In this document: in pieces, positions 22,525 to 33,900 of the stretch
How the letters are laid out: every line of letters begins with the position of its first letter
Position numbering within the stretch: the stretch's first letter is position 1
From: Euglena gracilis
Taxonomy: Eukaryota > Euglenida > Euglenophyceae > Euglenales
Reading direction: 5' to 3'
DNA length: 64,000 nucleotides
Assembly (NCBI GenBank): GCA_039621445.1
Contig: CP154955.1
Span: 44,415,540-44,479,539, forward strand
Made by a program: the position numbers and the translations under genes
The notes under the pieces: generated by a model
Told to the model about the DNA's origin: nothing
What the model saw: only the letters and a program-made list of their open reading frames with translations
The model's database searches: none

Positions 22525-25400
22525 TTAGAATTTGCGCATTTGCGCAAATGCGCAAATTTTATGAGATTCCTGGACCCTGTACCCTGACACACGGAACACG
22601 ATTTATGAACCGTTTCAACCCTCTATTGGAGGAGATTAACTCCCAGTAGTTTGGTGTAAATGCTGCTTACCAAGTAATGCGAAGAGGGCAGAGGGTGAGA
22701 CTGGTGCTGCTGTGCATCAAACAGGAGAGAGGCACACACCCCTTGTTACGACACTTGGAAATGGTGCTGACGTGCTGACTGAACTGACTTGGATTACCGC
22801 CGCCGGTAAGAACACACGAAGCCTCATTGGGTCACATGCTGCAGACTACGTCAGCCAGCCGGCACGCAACTGATGTGTGTTTATGGGCGCATTTGTGCAA
22901 AAAAAAAAACAATTGTGTTTGTGTGCGCATTTGCGCAAATAAAATGTAAACCGATGAAGTTAAAATGACGTGTTTGTGGGCGCAAATGCGCCCACAAACA
23001 AATTTGTTGGTGCGCGCATTTGCGCAAATGCGCACACCAAAATAGTTATGTTTATTTGCGCAAATGCGCAAATAAACATGTATTTTTACTCTCCATGTTA
23101 AAAGGCACCAATGAGGACCATAACCGTACGAGGTTTTAAAACGTGATGGGCGTGTTGGTGCGCGCAATTGCGCAAATAAACACAATTACGTTTGTGCGCG
23201 CATTTGCACAAATGCGCAAATAAACATTAAATAAACTGCTTCAAATTGATGTGTTTGAGCTAGCCTTAACGCACACAAACAAAGTTTGTTGATTTGTGCA
23301 AATGCGCATATAAACAAACCTTAGTTGTGCGATACCATCTTCTCGTCCGTGACGGCTGGCAAACACAATTCCTTACACCAACCATTGATTTGCACCACGA
23401 TTACGTGGTGATGAAATTTGTGGTGAGAGGTGGTGTGTAATGCTCACTGGAACATGGCATCTGACTGGCCAAAATTTGCCTGTCTTGTGTGTGTACATTT
23501 GCACTGCTGTTACCCAGCCCGAACGGCCTGTTCCTTTGGCGCCATCTGTTTGGCGGTTAAACGTCATGAATTGATGACATGCAAACCACCTGTGACTGTT
23601 GGACACCTGTAACAGTACTGCGTTACAAGAAGACAAAATTTGGCACCTGAAATACCCGGGATGCATCGGGCCATAGTCCGTTTTCTTGATTTCTCCACCA
23701 TTTTTCCCTTTGAAAAACGTAAAACACACCAGATTTTGTGCATAATTTGGGGGGAGTGAGTCCCACCGCTTTGATGCCACCAGTCCAGTGGTAAAGGTTC
23801 AACACTTCCTTGCACCCAAAGTAACGGGTGTTTGAGGGCTACCTCTCTCCAGCTGTTGGTTGCCATGCACTGGCACCACGTTGTCCCCCAGTCTCACACC
23901 CCGGTTGCGGGTAACAACGTGGCCGCTAAAGCTGGGTGTTGTTGCACCGGGGAGGTGGACGCCGGTCTGGTGGGTGCTGAGGCATCAGCAGCTGATGGGG
24001 CTGCAACAGCGGAGCCGAGGCCACAGGTCAGCGGCAGGGCCCTTGGGACTCAAAAATTGGTGCCGGTAGACATGTACCGTTACTGGGAGGCTGTGCACCC
24101 ACCTTCAAGGGATACTCTGTCTCAACCTTTCCTGGGACCTGTCAATGGTCCAAAAACGGCACCATAACACCACATGCCGGGGGAGACGGTGTAGTCATTT
24201 GGGTTGAACCCATTCAGAAGACACTAAGGGTAGCTGTAGGAGGACCAAATGAAGTCGCTTTTTACTCCTCCATTGGTTGTTTATTTGCGCATTTGCGCTC
24301 ATCTCGTTATTCATTTGCGCAAATGCGCAAATAAGCACAGTAAATTGTGCAGTTAATTCATGCAGTTTATTTGCGCATTTGCGCCCACAAACAACGTGAT
24401 GTGTGCAAATGCGCAAATAAACCACATCTGCTGCTGGTGTTTGTCAGTTGTGTTTCCGCCACACCGTTGTTCTTTGCTTATTTGCGCATTTGCGCAAATA
24501 AACGAAGAACATGTTCATTTGCGCATTTGCGCAAATGCGCGCATAAACATAATTTGTGTTTGTGCGCGCATTTGCGCCCATAAGCCTGCGCCGTCGACAA
24601 ACAGTGTGACGAACCCACCAACTGGACGGCCCGTTGGTCTGCGCACTCACAGCTCCTTTACCACGCCGTTTTTTGATGGCGTCAGTTCATGGGTACTAAA
24701 GCCCAATCCCTGAAGGACACGTTTGTGTTTATTTGCGCAAATGCGCAAATAAACATGAACGTGTTGGTGCGCGCATTTGCGCAAATAAACACAATTTTGT
24801 CCTTCCAGTGTTGGGCTTCTTCTGAGGGTCCACAGGGAATGAAGGGGATGGGTGTCTCCCACCCGGCTTATACCCGGGATCCACACAACCAGTTGTGTGG
24901 CAAGCATCCCTTGCCCAACACCCCGCACTTACCTTCCTTCCCCTGCGTCCTTCCCGCCGGCTTGGTCACACCACACCCACACCCCCCAGCACTTCCTCCC
25001 TGCGCTTTAACAAACAGCCCAAAAACACCACCCCAAGGTGCCGCAAGCAAAGCAGTCCGGCAAACACCCAGGACGCACACCGCCGGCAGCTCGGGCACAC
25101 CCGGGGACACAGCCGAAAGAAGCAACAAGGGCAGTAAAGGTCCCGTTCCTTTGGTGCTTTTTTGCGTTTTTTTTCAGTGTGGGCCGGCAAGGTCCCGGGG
25201 GTTTCGACGTACAAAGTCCATTTTGGTACATCCCAAAAACACCATTTTTCGCCAAAGTCCCGGGGGTCACACCGTCAAAATCAGAATTTCGCTCATTTTT
25301 TGCACTCTCTTGTCAACGTGTTTTCAAACACCCCTGACCTTCACAGCCGAAACAAAGAAGAATCAAAAAATTCGCAAATTTGCGCAAGTGCGCAAATAAA
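22525..25400. repeat. Cluster of TTTGCGCAAATGCGCAAA palindromes
   Basis: About 20 copies of variants of a nested palindrome (TGCGCA / TTTGCGCAAA / ATTTGCGCAAATGCGC), often next to AATAAACA, at about 22530-22560, 22885-23075, 23160-23320, 24285-24570, 24730-24790 and 25375-25400. Spacing is irregular. Lies within the P2 intron between E and C1. Confidence 0.85.
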
Positions 25401-25461
25401 AAGTAAAATGCTTAAGTGCGAATTAGGCCGCCTAAGTGGGTGGAGGGGGGGGGGCACTGAC

Positions 25462-25617
25462 CTCGGGGTTGTCGCACATTGGGTCACTGGGGTCCTTGAG
25501 GCAGACCAAAGGCTGCCATGTTGAGATGAGGGCGAAGGCGATGTGGCCGTCGAGGTCGGCAGTGTTCTGGTTCACAGGCAGGACCCCGTAGGCCGCCGGG
25601 TTGACGTGCAGGCAGCG
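25462..25617 (-). CDS. P2 block E exon
   Basis: 52 codons, RCLHVNPAAYGVLPVNQNTA to DPSDPMCDNPE. Acceptor GGGCCACAG, donor CCCGAG followed by GTCAGTGC. Same length and phase as P1. Confidence 0.8.
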
Positions 25618-26889
25618 CTGTGGCCCAGGCTGGCGTCCCTCCCGGGAGGGAGGCCAGTTGGGGCGGGTGGTGTTTTTGGGTAATTTTGGTGAAATTGTGA
25701 AAATCGCACTGTTTGCAAGACGTTACTTAAAGATTTTGATTTTCATGGGGCACTGTCATGAACATATCTTTTTCATCGGTGATTGTTTGTCATGATATTT
25801 TGCGCGACAATGTCCAAGGCAATACAAACTGGCATATCCCAAAAAAATTGTGATTCACGTCACGATGACATCTCAGACCTTTCCACCCAGGAATGGAATA
25901 TCCAGTCCATCAAGGTGGGTATCTCTGAAAGCAGCCCATAAACAGCGCTGGATGGAACACTGTCAGCAACTCTGGCCTCCAGGGAAGGGACAGCGGGCTC
26001 TTATGTAGTCAGTCTGTCATCAACCCCATTATTTACACTAATCCACTACACACAATTACACTAATCCAGATCCAGAGAAACAGTCCCCACACATATCCCC
26101 CCACGCAATCGTTCGTCACTTCTACTTCTGCAAAAGAACAAAGTGGCTTGCACGAAAACCATTTGAAAATGACAGATGGCCTTTCCAATTCCCACTCGAT
26201 GCCTTAGGCTGCTGAAAAGGGCCGAGGGAAAACACGTTCTGCCAATGCTCGACGCTGGAGGATACCTAAGCGAGATGGAAGCGGCTGCAGGCAATTTCCT
26301 GGGACACCCCCGAACAATGTCACCAACCAGGTGGGCCAGGACCAGAGACGCTGAGGGTTTCTTGGGCGAAACCCCGACAAGGTCTCGGGTATCACAGTTT
26401 TCCGTAGGTGGAGGTTGGACAAGGTTCGATATCAGGGCAGGCGGAGGGTGGTCGGGCCATACCATTGCTGACCGACCTATAGGGGGGGGGGCACTTTCCA
26501 CTTTCAAAAAAAAAGTAAGTCACTTTTCAAAGAGCAGTCACCTACTTCCTGCCCTCCCCCCTCCCCAAGGGTCGGTTACTCTGGTCACTCGGCCAAAAAT
26601 GGCCTAAAAACAATAGATGGTGGCCAAAAGAATTTGGAAAAAACTACGGCTCTTTCGGCGCCGGGTGGCCACCTTCGGCCGATTCTGCCGACCAGCGTCT
26701 GGCACCAAAACCAGTCAGTCAGTCCAAAAAAGCCAGTCTGTCAACCCCCCGGGGGGTGGGGGGGTCAGACACACCTGAAGCAATGGTACGGGTCGGGCCC
26801 CCCAGCTGGAAAGCTGGAAGGTGGGGGGGGGGGGAGTTGACGCCCAGCACTACCCATAGGGTTTCGGGGACTTCCATTCAGCCCTTGGG
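25618..26889. other. P2 5' intron region
   Basis: A block at about 25925-26000 resembles 40680-40740 of P1 at the DNA level (TCCCTTCCCTGGA...GTGTTCCA on the minus strand), so it may hold a shared exon. 26690-26889 is a G-run repeat with GTCAGTCAGTC and an end abutting the signal-peptide exon. Confidence 0.45.
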
Positions 26890-26976
26890 GAGGCTGCTGG
26901 GCAGGGAGTGGGCAGGCGGTGTCCACGACTGTAGGCAAGCCACTGCCAGGACAAGCACCGCACGAAAGCCGCCCAT
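26890..26976 (-). CDS. P2 signal-peptide exon
   Basis: MGGFRAVLVLAVACLQSW then TPPAHSLPSSLP. A secretory signal homologous to the P1 start. After SLP the sequence changes to AAGGGCTGAATGG, like one end of a dispersed CAGGGCTG element, and the frame stops. The element may have removed the original exon end or donor. Confidence 0.58.
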
Positions 26977-27683
26977 ATGTCACGCACCACCAACAGAGAC
27001 CTGTGGGCAAGGGTGACTAGGATGACAGGAATGGATGAGGGTTTGTCCCATGTTTGGCAATGCTGACCCCTCCCCCTGCTGACACATGTGCCTTAAGATG
27101 GCCAGCCAGCAAAACATAGGAAAATGCAGATAATTTATTTTGAATTGAATCCAACTCAGATTTTAACTGTTTTCTATTCTTGATCCTTGTTGGTCCAAAC
27201 TGGGCGGTTTCGGCTTTCAAAAATACAAAGGGTCAGTGGCCATGCCATCATCCTTCAGAAGGCTGGACAGGAATGGAAAGCACTCGGCGTGCAGGGGTCT
27301 GGCGGGAAACTTTAACCCTTCTTCTGTCTCACCCTTCCACCCTGCAACTGCTGCAACAAAAGAAGGTTTGGGAGAGGGTTCTGTGTATTCAAAAAAATGG
27401 CATCCGTGCACCACTGCCTTGGGGTCGATACTTAAACATCTTGGGGTGTTACGAGGTGCGAAGCCGACCATTGCAATCCTCAACTCGACCTTCAGTGTCT
27501 AAAAAAAAAGTAAAAACAATCCAGCAACTACCATAACAAAGTCCAAAGAAACTTCTTGTTTTCTTGTTTTCTGGAAACTGAGTCGTTTTTGCCACCACAG
27601 ACCGTTGGCGAACACATCCGTTGATTTAAAAAAGAAAACTTTCGGATACAGGCAAAAATGAAAACACAGCAGAAAAAATAATA

Positions 27684-27945
27684 TCAGCGGTCCGAGGCAG
27701 ACACAGGTCGCCCCTGACCAGGCAGGGCAGCGCCGCCCGCAGTGGGGGCACGGACACCATCGGCTTGAGCTGGCAGGCGGGGGCAGCCGCCGGCCGACAC
27801 GGGGCGGAACGGCCGCCACCAGATGTCCCGCAGCACCGGCAGTGGCAGCCCCCCGATCGCATCGCTGTACGCCGCCTCTGGCCCCAGCATGGCCGCCATG
27901 AAGCAGCGGATCCAGCACGGCGAGGTCGTGTTGCGCCGGCCGCAA
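27684..27945 (-). CDS. P1 block B, terminal exon
   Basis: 262 nt ending in TGA. CGRRNTTSPCWIRCFMAAML, then GGLPLPVLRDIW and GGCPRLPAQADG, then a diverged tail. The acceptor's pyrimidine tract is a pure run of C before GACAG. The P3 copy has the same 262-nt length. The tail after PAQADG differs among the three copies. Confidence 0.83.
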
Positions 27946-30900
27946 CTGTCGGGGGGGGGGGGGGCGCTGTCCTCCCAGGAGGAGAGTGCCATCCCAGTGG
28001 TCGACGTCCTTCAGCAGCTTCATGGCCATTCGCTACGCAGGTCGATGATTTCAACCTTTGGAGCTTTAAAAAAAAACCTCATTATTTCTCGCCCAAGCCA
28101 CCCAACAGAAGCAGACACGCTGGAGAATCGGGACAGCTATCAAAAGCTTCACATAGGCTGGGGAGGTTGATTTGTCATGTATGGGCTTCACCCTCGCCAG
28201 CGACTGACGTTCAGCCCCACACGGTGTCCACAATCACCCGACCAGAGACCTGCGAAAGCACCACGGCCGCGCCTGCTCCACCGCCCCGAACACGATGTCG
28301 TCGGCACATGCCTTGGACACGCGGTGCACCACCTCCCGCAGCCGCCACGTGCAGGGGCCGACCGTGGTAGCGTTGCAGAAGCCCCAGGCAGGAGTGGTGT
28401 ACCAGCTGCCGCCTGCGGGGGAAACGCTGGCTGTCAATGGCACACCCACTGCTGTATGCACGCTTGCTCGTGCCTATGCAAATGGATGCAACCCACAGAT
28501 TTCATTCAAAAAAATAGAACATCCGTATCCAGTTACTGCCATATGGAAAAATGGCATCTAAACAACATCCACATCAGTGTCCACACATCCTAGGCCTGTA
28601 TATTTTGGACCACGCAACCCAGGTTGGACTGCTGCTAGTCCAAATTTGGCCAGAGGAAATCCTAGTGGCTCGGAGGATCTGCTGAAGGAGAGAAGGTTCG
28701 CTTCATAACTCCTTTTTGGACTGCCTGCGCCGGATGTCCATGTTCGTATGTCAGTTCCCTGTCATCAGCACTGTTCAGCCGACCCCCCCCCTGTTCAGTC
28801 TAGCTTTTCCAATAATGCGAACTGTAAGCAGAAGCATGATCTGAACCAATTACATCAAATATGCGCTGAGATGGAGCATTTCTGGGGATAATATGGGGAT
28901 CTTTATTTTGGATTATTTACAGACCTTGAATCGAACCCTGGCTATCCACCTCATTCAGATGTCTGGACGTCTCACAAAGACCCCAGATGCAAAACCCCAA
29001 AAACCCTACACTCCTCCCGGCCAATTGGCCCAGGCTATTTGGGCCCCAACACACTGGGGGGGGGGGGGACAAATTCAGGGGTGGTAAACCAAGGAATACG
29101 GAAACAACATTTCGATCCTACAGCACCTCCTCAGATTGAACGGGGTGTGATATTCTGATCTCGAACTAAATTTCATTTAATACTTTTTTGCAACTTCAAA
29201 TTCACTACTTTTTTCCATTTCTTTAGAGAAAAGGTGCACAAAAGCATGTTGCCAAGCACGTTGCTCAGGAACAGATCAATAGTTTACCTTGCATTTCCAG
29301 GATTTTTTCCGGTTAGTGTCCTTTGAACTTTGTGCAGCATCTCCAAACACTTCTGAATTATAATCAATGCAGGAGCAAATGGACAAAATTCACTGACCTA
29401 CCCCCCCCCCCGGAAACTGTCACCTGACAGGTTGGCCAGTACCAGGGACCCTGACAACTTCCTATCATGACAGGTTGGCCGGTACCAGGGACCCTGACAG
29501 TTTCCCGGGCGGGACCTTGACAATTTCCAGGGTGGGGCATTTCAAGGGAAAATCAATGAAAAATGACCCTGACAGGTTGGCCGGTACCGGGGACCCTGAC
29601 AACTTCCTATGCTGACAGGTTGGCCGGTACCGGGGACCCTGACAGTTTCCCAGACGGGACCCTGACAGGTTCTCGGGCATGACAGTTTCCTGGGGGGGGG
29701 GGTAGGTACCATCGCTGCCAACGGCCAGGAAGTTTGGACTTGGTCAGGTTGATTTCATCAGCTTCCAAAAAAAGGGTGGCCACGTCGGATCCAACAGGTC
29801 AGGCGGCCAAGTTTGGGGAGGGGGTCAAGTTGGTACAACGAGCCAGGGGGGGGGGGCAAAAGGCAATGAGCCGGGGAGGAGAAGGTAGCCTGCAGAAAAT
29901 TACCCCCGTCGTCCAAAACGCGCCAATGTTCTGGGGATTTGTCAACGGAACGGTACCGATGAGGAACATCAGTAGCAAATAACCTGCTTTTATACAACTT
30001 TGGCGCTGTTTGGGCCACATATTGGGCCAAATCATCATATTCGAGATAAAATGCAGTTAATGTTTCGAGTCAGGTGAATAGAACCAAAAATAGTTACTCC
30101 CTCAAAAGCAAATTTTTTGGGTGAGCATTTCTGGGGAAATTTTCTTTGAGGAAAATGATCCAAAAACGTGGTGTTGACACAGGGGGTCAACCACATGATG
30201 TGTCTTGACAGGGGGGAGGTAAGAGACCAACAACCCCCAAAAAATCCACCCCCTAGTTCGACCAAATAGAATGACGAAATCATGACCCCTGTTGGAGCAA
30301 AGCGCCGGGGATGGTGAAAAATTTAATGGAAAAATAACCCGAAAATCCATACTCCGGTATGAAAACGAGAAGAACTGAAATGATTGTGAACAAAATTCAT
30401 CGAAATCACTATTTATTGCCTGGCTTTGGGCACCTGTTTAAGTTGACTTCTGGGTCGGTCCAGGAAGTTCCGTGAACAGTACAGACCTCAACAAGATGTC
30501 TACAACAACGGCCTCGCCCGCACACCAATCTTCGCCACCATATTAATCCACCAGCAGTCCACGGCCGTCATGGAGGCGTTGCACGGGTCCATGTCCTCGT
30601 GCCTCAGGTTATGCCGCCCGACCAGCGAGGAGCATTCGGTGGTGAACCGCGGCCACCCTCCTGAGGCAAAGGATGGCAGGACACAGAGCCATACAGTCTC
30701 TGGCACGGTAGGGTTTGCCACACAACCAATTTGAGGTTCGGGTTTTTAAAAGCATCTGTGCAGTGCCCACACAAAATTTCCTCCAGCCAGCACACTTTTT
30801 TCCATCCAGTGACCAGCTGTGGATCCCCCCAAGGGATTCGCTGAAAGGAAATTGCAGCCAGCTCGAAAATGCTATCCGAACAATGCACAGATACTTTTGA

Positions 30901-33900
30901 ATTCGGCTCAAAACTGGTAAAAAAAAGCCTTTCTCAGGTTTCACCTCAACGTTTTGGTTGAAAAATCCCAACCTGGCTGGTTTTTGGGTGTTTTCCCCTC
31001 TTTTGGGTTCCAGCATTGTCCAGTTTGGCAGCCAGCCATACCCCCTCCCCCACCTGGAGGGGGTACGGTTGTACAATTGTACGGGGGTAGGGTCCTCTCA
31101 AGCAAGGATTCGTGCTGACTGCCATTCAGTCCCATTTGTGATTTTTCCTGATTATTCATCATCATTCGCCGTGAATTGTGATCATTCGTGGGTTTTGTGG
31201 TTTTCGTGCAAAGTAATTTTGAAGGATGGCAGCAGGTTCCTGAAATCAACTCAAATTTTTTTGGACATTTAGGTCTCTTTGGGCACTTTCCGGGCCATTT
31301 CGGTCCATGTTTGCAATTTGTCAGCCACTTCTTATTTTTGGCCACTTGCACATTTTCAACACGTCTTTTCATGACTTTGTGTCCTGCCTAGCTTTCTTCT
31401 GTACTTCAGAAGGTCAGTTATCACCAGCTTGCACGCCGTCTCAGTTATCTCGACCGTTAGCCAGCAATTGTCCTCCTTTTGCGTCTATGAAACTGACTGC
31501 AGAACATGACAGACCGCGGACGGCAGTCTTTCATGTCAGATGCCAGCTCGCCAATAAAACAGATGACTGCGATGATGATGAACAGATGGGAGAGAGGGCA
31601 GAGAAAGCATATAACAAAGAGGTTATTTGAGAGCAGAGGGCAAAGAGGAAAAGAAATTTCTCCATTTCTCCATGGCCGTTATCCTCTTTGAGAGATGCCA
31701 ATCCTTGATGGAAATGCCGTATTCAGCGAGGAACCCATCCATCCACAGGGTGAAATTTTTATTTATGAAACTTTGTGGTGGTTTGTGTCATTCGTGAAAA
31801 TTTATCGTTGTTCATGATTACTCGTGATAAGTCGTGGTCAAGCACCTTTGGTCACCCACCCCTTTGAGCCCCGCATCGCCCTGCATCGCCCTGCATCGCC
31901 CTGCATCGCCCTGCATCGCCCTGCATCGCCCTGCATCGCCCTGCATCGCCCTGCATCGCCTTTGGAGCCCTTGAAGGTGTACCTAATATGCCTACTGCTT
32001 TTGCCGCTCTAGCCCACTTTTGGCTACTTTTGGCCACCTCTGGTTGCTTTTTGACCACTTTGACCACTTTTGACCCACTTTGCCCACTTTTGCTACTTTT
32101 TGACCACTTTTGCCCATTTCCAACCACCTTTGCAGCTTTTTGATCACTTTTGCTGCTTTTTGACCACTTTTGGCCCCTTTTGCCTGCTTTTTGACCACTT
32201 TTGACAACTTTTGTTGCTTTTTGACCACTTCTGCCCACGTTTGCTATTTTTTGCCCACTTTTGGCCATTGTTGCAGCTTTTTGATCACTTTCACTTTTTT
32301 GCCCACTTTTGCTGCTTTTTGATCACTTTTGCCCACTTTTGTCCACCTTTTTACCACTTTTGCTGCTTTCTGACCAGTTTACCCCACTTTTGCCTACTTT
32401 TTGACCACTTTTTGACAACTTTTGCTGCTTTTTGCCGGCACAGGATGTGGTGCAGAGGTTAAACCAGCAACAACCAAGGAAAGCCACGGCAAAGTGTGGC
32501 CGTATCCGACCAGTCGATTGTGTTGTCCAATCTGGCTTCGGCTGCGTCTTCCACTGCGTCTTGTCTCATTGCATCTTTTCCACCATCTGCTTCTTTCCTC
32601 GACATCCACTCGCGACTTTGTGTATTAAATTTGCGGCTCGTTGGATGCCAATCGTTTCAAAAGCGCAGTATGCGCACCCTACACATGCGCACATGCGCAC
32701 CCCTACAAACATCCTCGGATTCACATGCCCTACAAGCATCCACGGATGCACATGATCATGTACATGCCTACAACCGCGACTACAGTCGCCCGTTTATCCC
32801 ACAACTTAAGATTCTCCCCATAACCTCCCTCTCCCACCGGAGCTTCCACTCCAGGAGTCACTCAGGGAAGGCCAGACGAGCCAGAGAGGAACATCGTCGA
32901 CTCAGGTACGAAGCAAGCACGAATGTGGAGGCTGTACGCAGGTATGCAGCAGGGACACGATACCTTCGGCTCCAGGGGAGTCACACACCTCCCGGAGGGG
33001 GACGGAGAGGTCCAGCACGGCAGCAGAGGCAGAGGCACGGGCAGACATGAAAGGCAGGCTGGAGTGGTCTGCGAGGGAGGGAGGGACGAGACAACAGAGG
33101 TGTACCCAGCAGTATGGGCCCAAATATGGACCCTACTTCAGCCATCCAAAATCCCCACATCCAAAAAATCCAAAAAAAAGATCCCCGCATCGCCCTGCAT
33201 CGCCCTGCATCGCCCTACATCGGAACCCCACCTTTGGCCTCCAAAATTCCTGCATCGCCCTGCATCGCCCTACATCGCCCTGCATCGCCCTGCATCGCCC
33301 TGCATCGCCGAAGGTGCTTGGTCGTGGTTTTGAGAAAAGGACAAATTCGTGCCAGTTCGTGATTATTCGTGATAATTTGTGGGTACAAATTTGTTGTTGG
33401 GGGACCATTGCACGAATGTGGGTTTTACAGTTATGGTAAACCATCACGCATCCACACAACAAGAAGAAACAATTCAAATCATTTTTACTGGCGTTCTTTT
33501 TCTCCAACCCTCTGAGTGGAATACAAAACTAACGCAGGGCTGGTCACCCTGAGGCTCTGTGGAGACTCTGAGGAGCTGGAGCTTTTGAGCTTTTCAAAAA
33601 AAAAACCGAACCATAATGCCGGTTGTTTCTGAGAAATAAACCCCCCGGGGTTTATAGAATCCGGTTTAGTTGGTCGGCCGAAGGGGGGGGCGGTTATAGG
33701 TGGGGGAGGGGGTTATAGGTCCCGGAATTGTTGGTAAAAATCCGACCCCCCCCCCAAATGACCCCGAAACCGCCCGAAATCGGCAATTTTTGGCAAATTT
33801 GGTCAAAAATGGCATTATTGGTGATGGTCGATCTCAAAAAAACTGCCAAAGAAATCAGTTTTTGGGTGGTTTGCGGCCGAAAAATCGTCTCTGGTGGCTT

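Larger units (their letters stand above)
17354..26976 (-). pseudogene. P2: second secreted paralog, last exon split by an insertion
   Basis: Same block order as P1: signal peptide at 26976, E (25462-25617), C1 (21457-21538), C2 (21324-21401), D (20879-21019), A (18341-18503) and B (17874-17901 plus 17354-17584). A 281-bp inverted-repeat element splits B (see 17585-17865). No donor is visible at the exon-element junction, so reading through gives a stop shortly after LCW and loses most of block B. P2 is therefore probably a recent pseudogene or makes a C-terminally shortened protein. All other blocks remain open. C2 and D share one open frame (about 20766-21422), so the intron seen in P1 may be short or absent here. 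Confidence 0.65.

Noticed and set aside
22525-25400. CRISPR array
   Set aside because: Palindromes are irregularly spaced and variable in length, with no uniform spacers, and the DNA is eukaryotic.
28900-28990. tRNA-like GGTTCGATTC on the minus strand
   Set aside because: The T-stem does not pair and no acceptor or anticodon stem fits.
31852-32268. Minus-strand frame rich in KSGQK repeats
   Set aside because: Produced by the CACTTTTGCC tandem tract; no splice or homology support.
32496-33050. 184-codon plus-strand frame
   Set aside because: Serine/arginine-rich, no domain, no splice context, and the only plus-strand candidate in a window whose genes are all minus.
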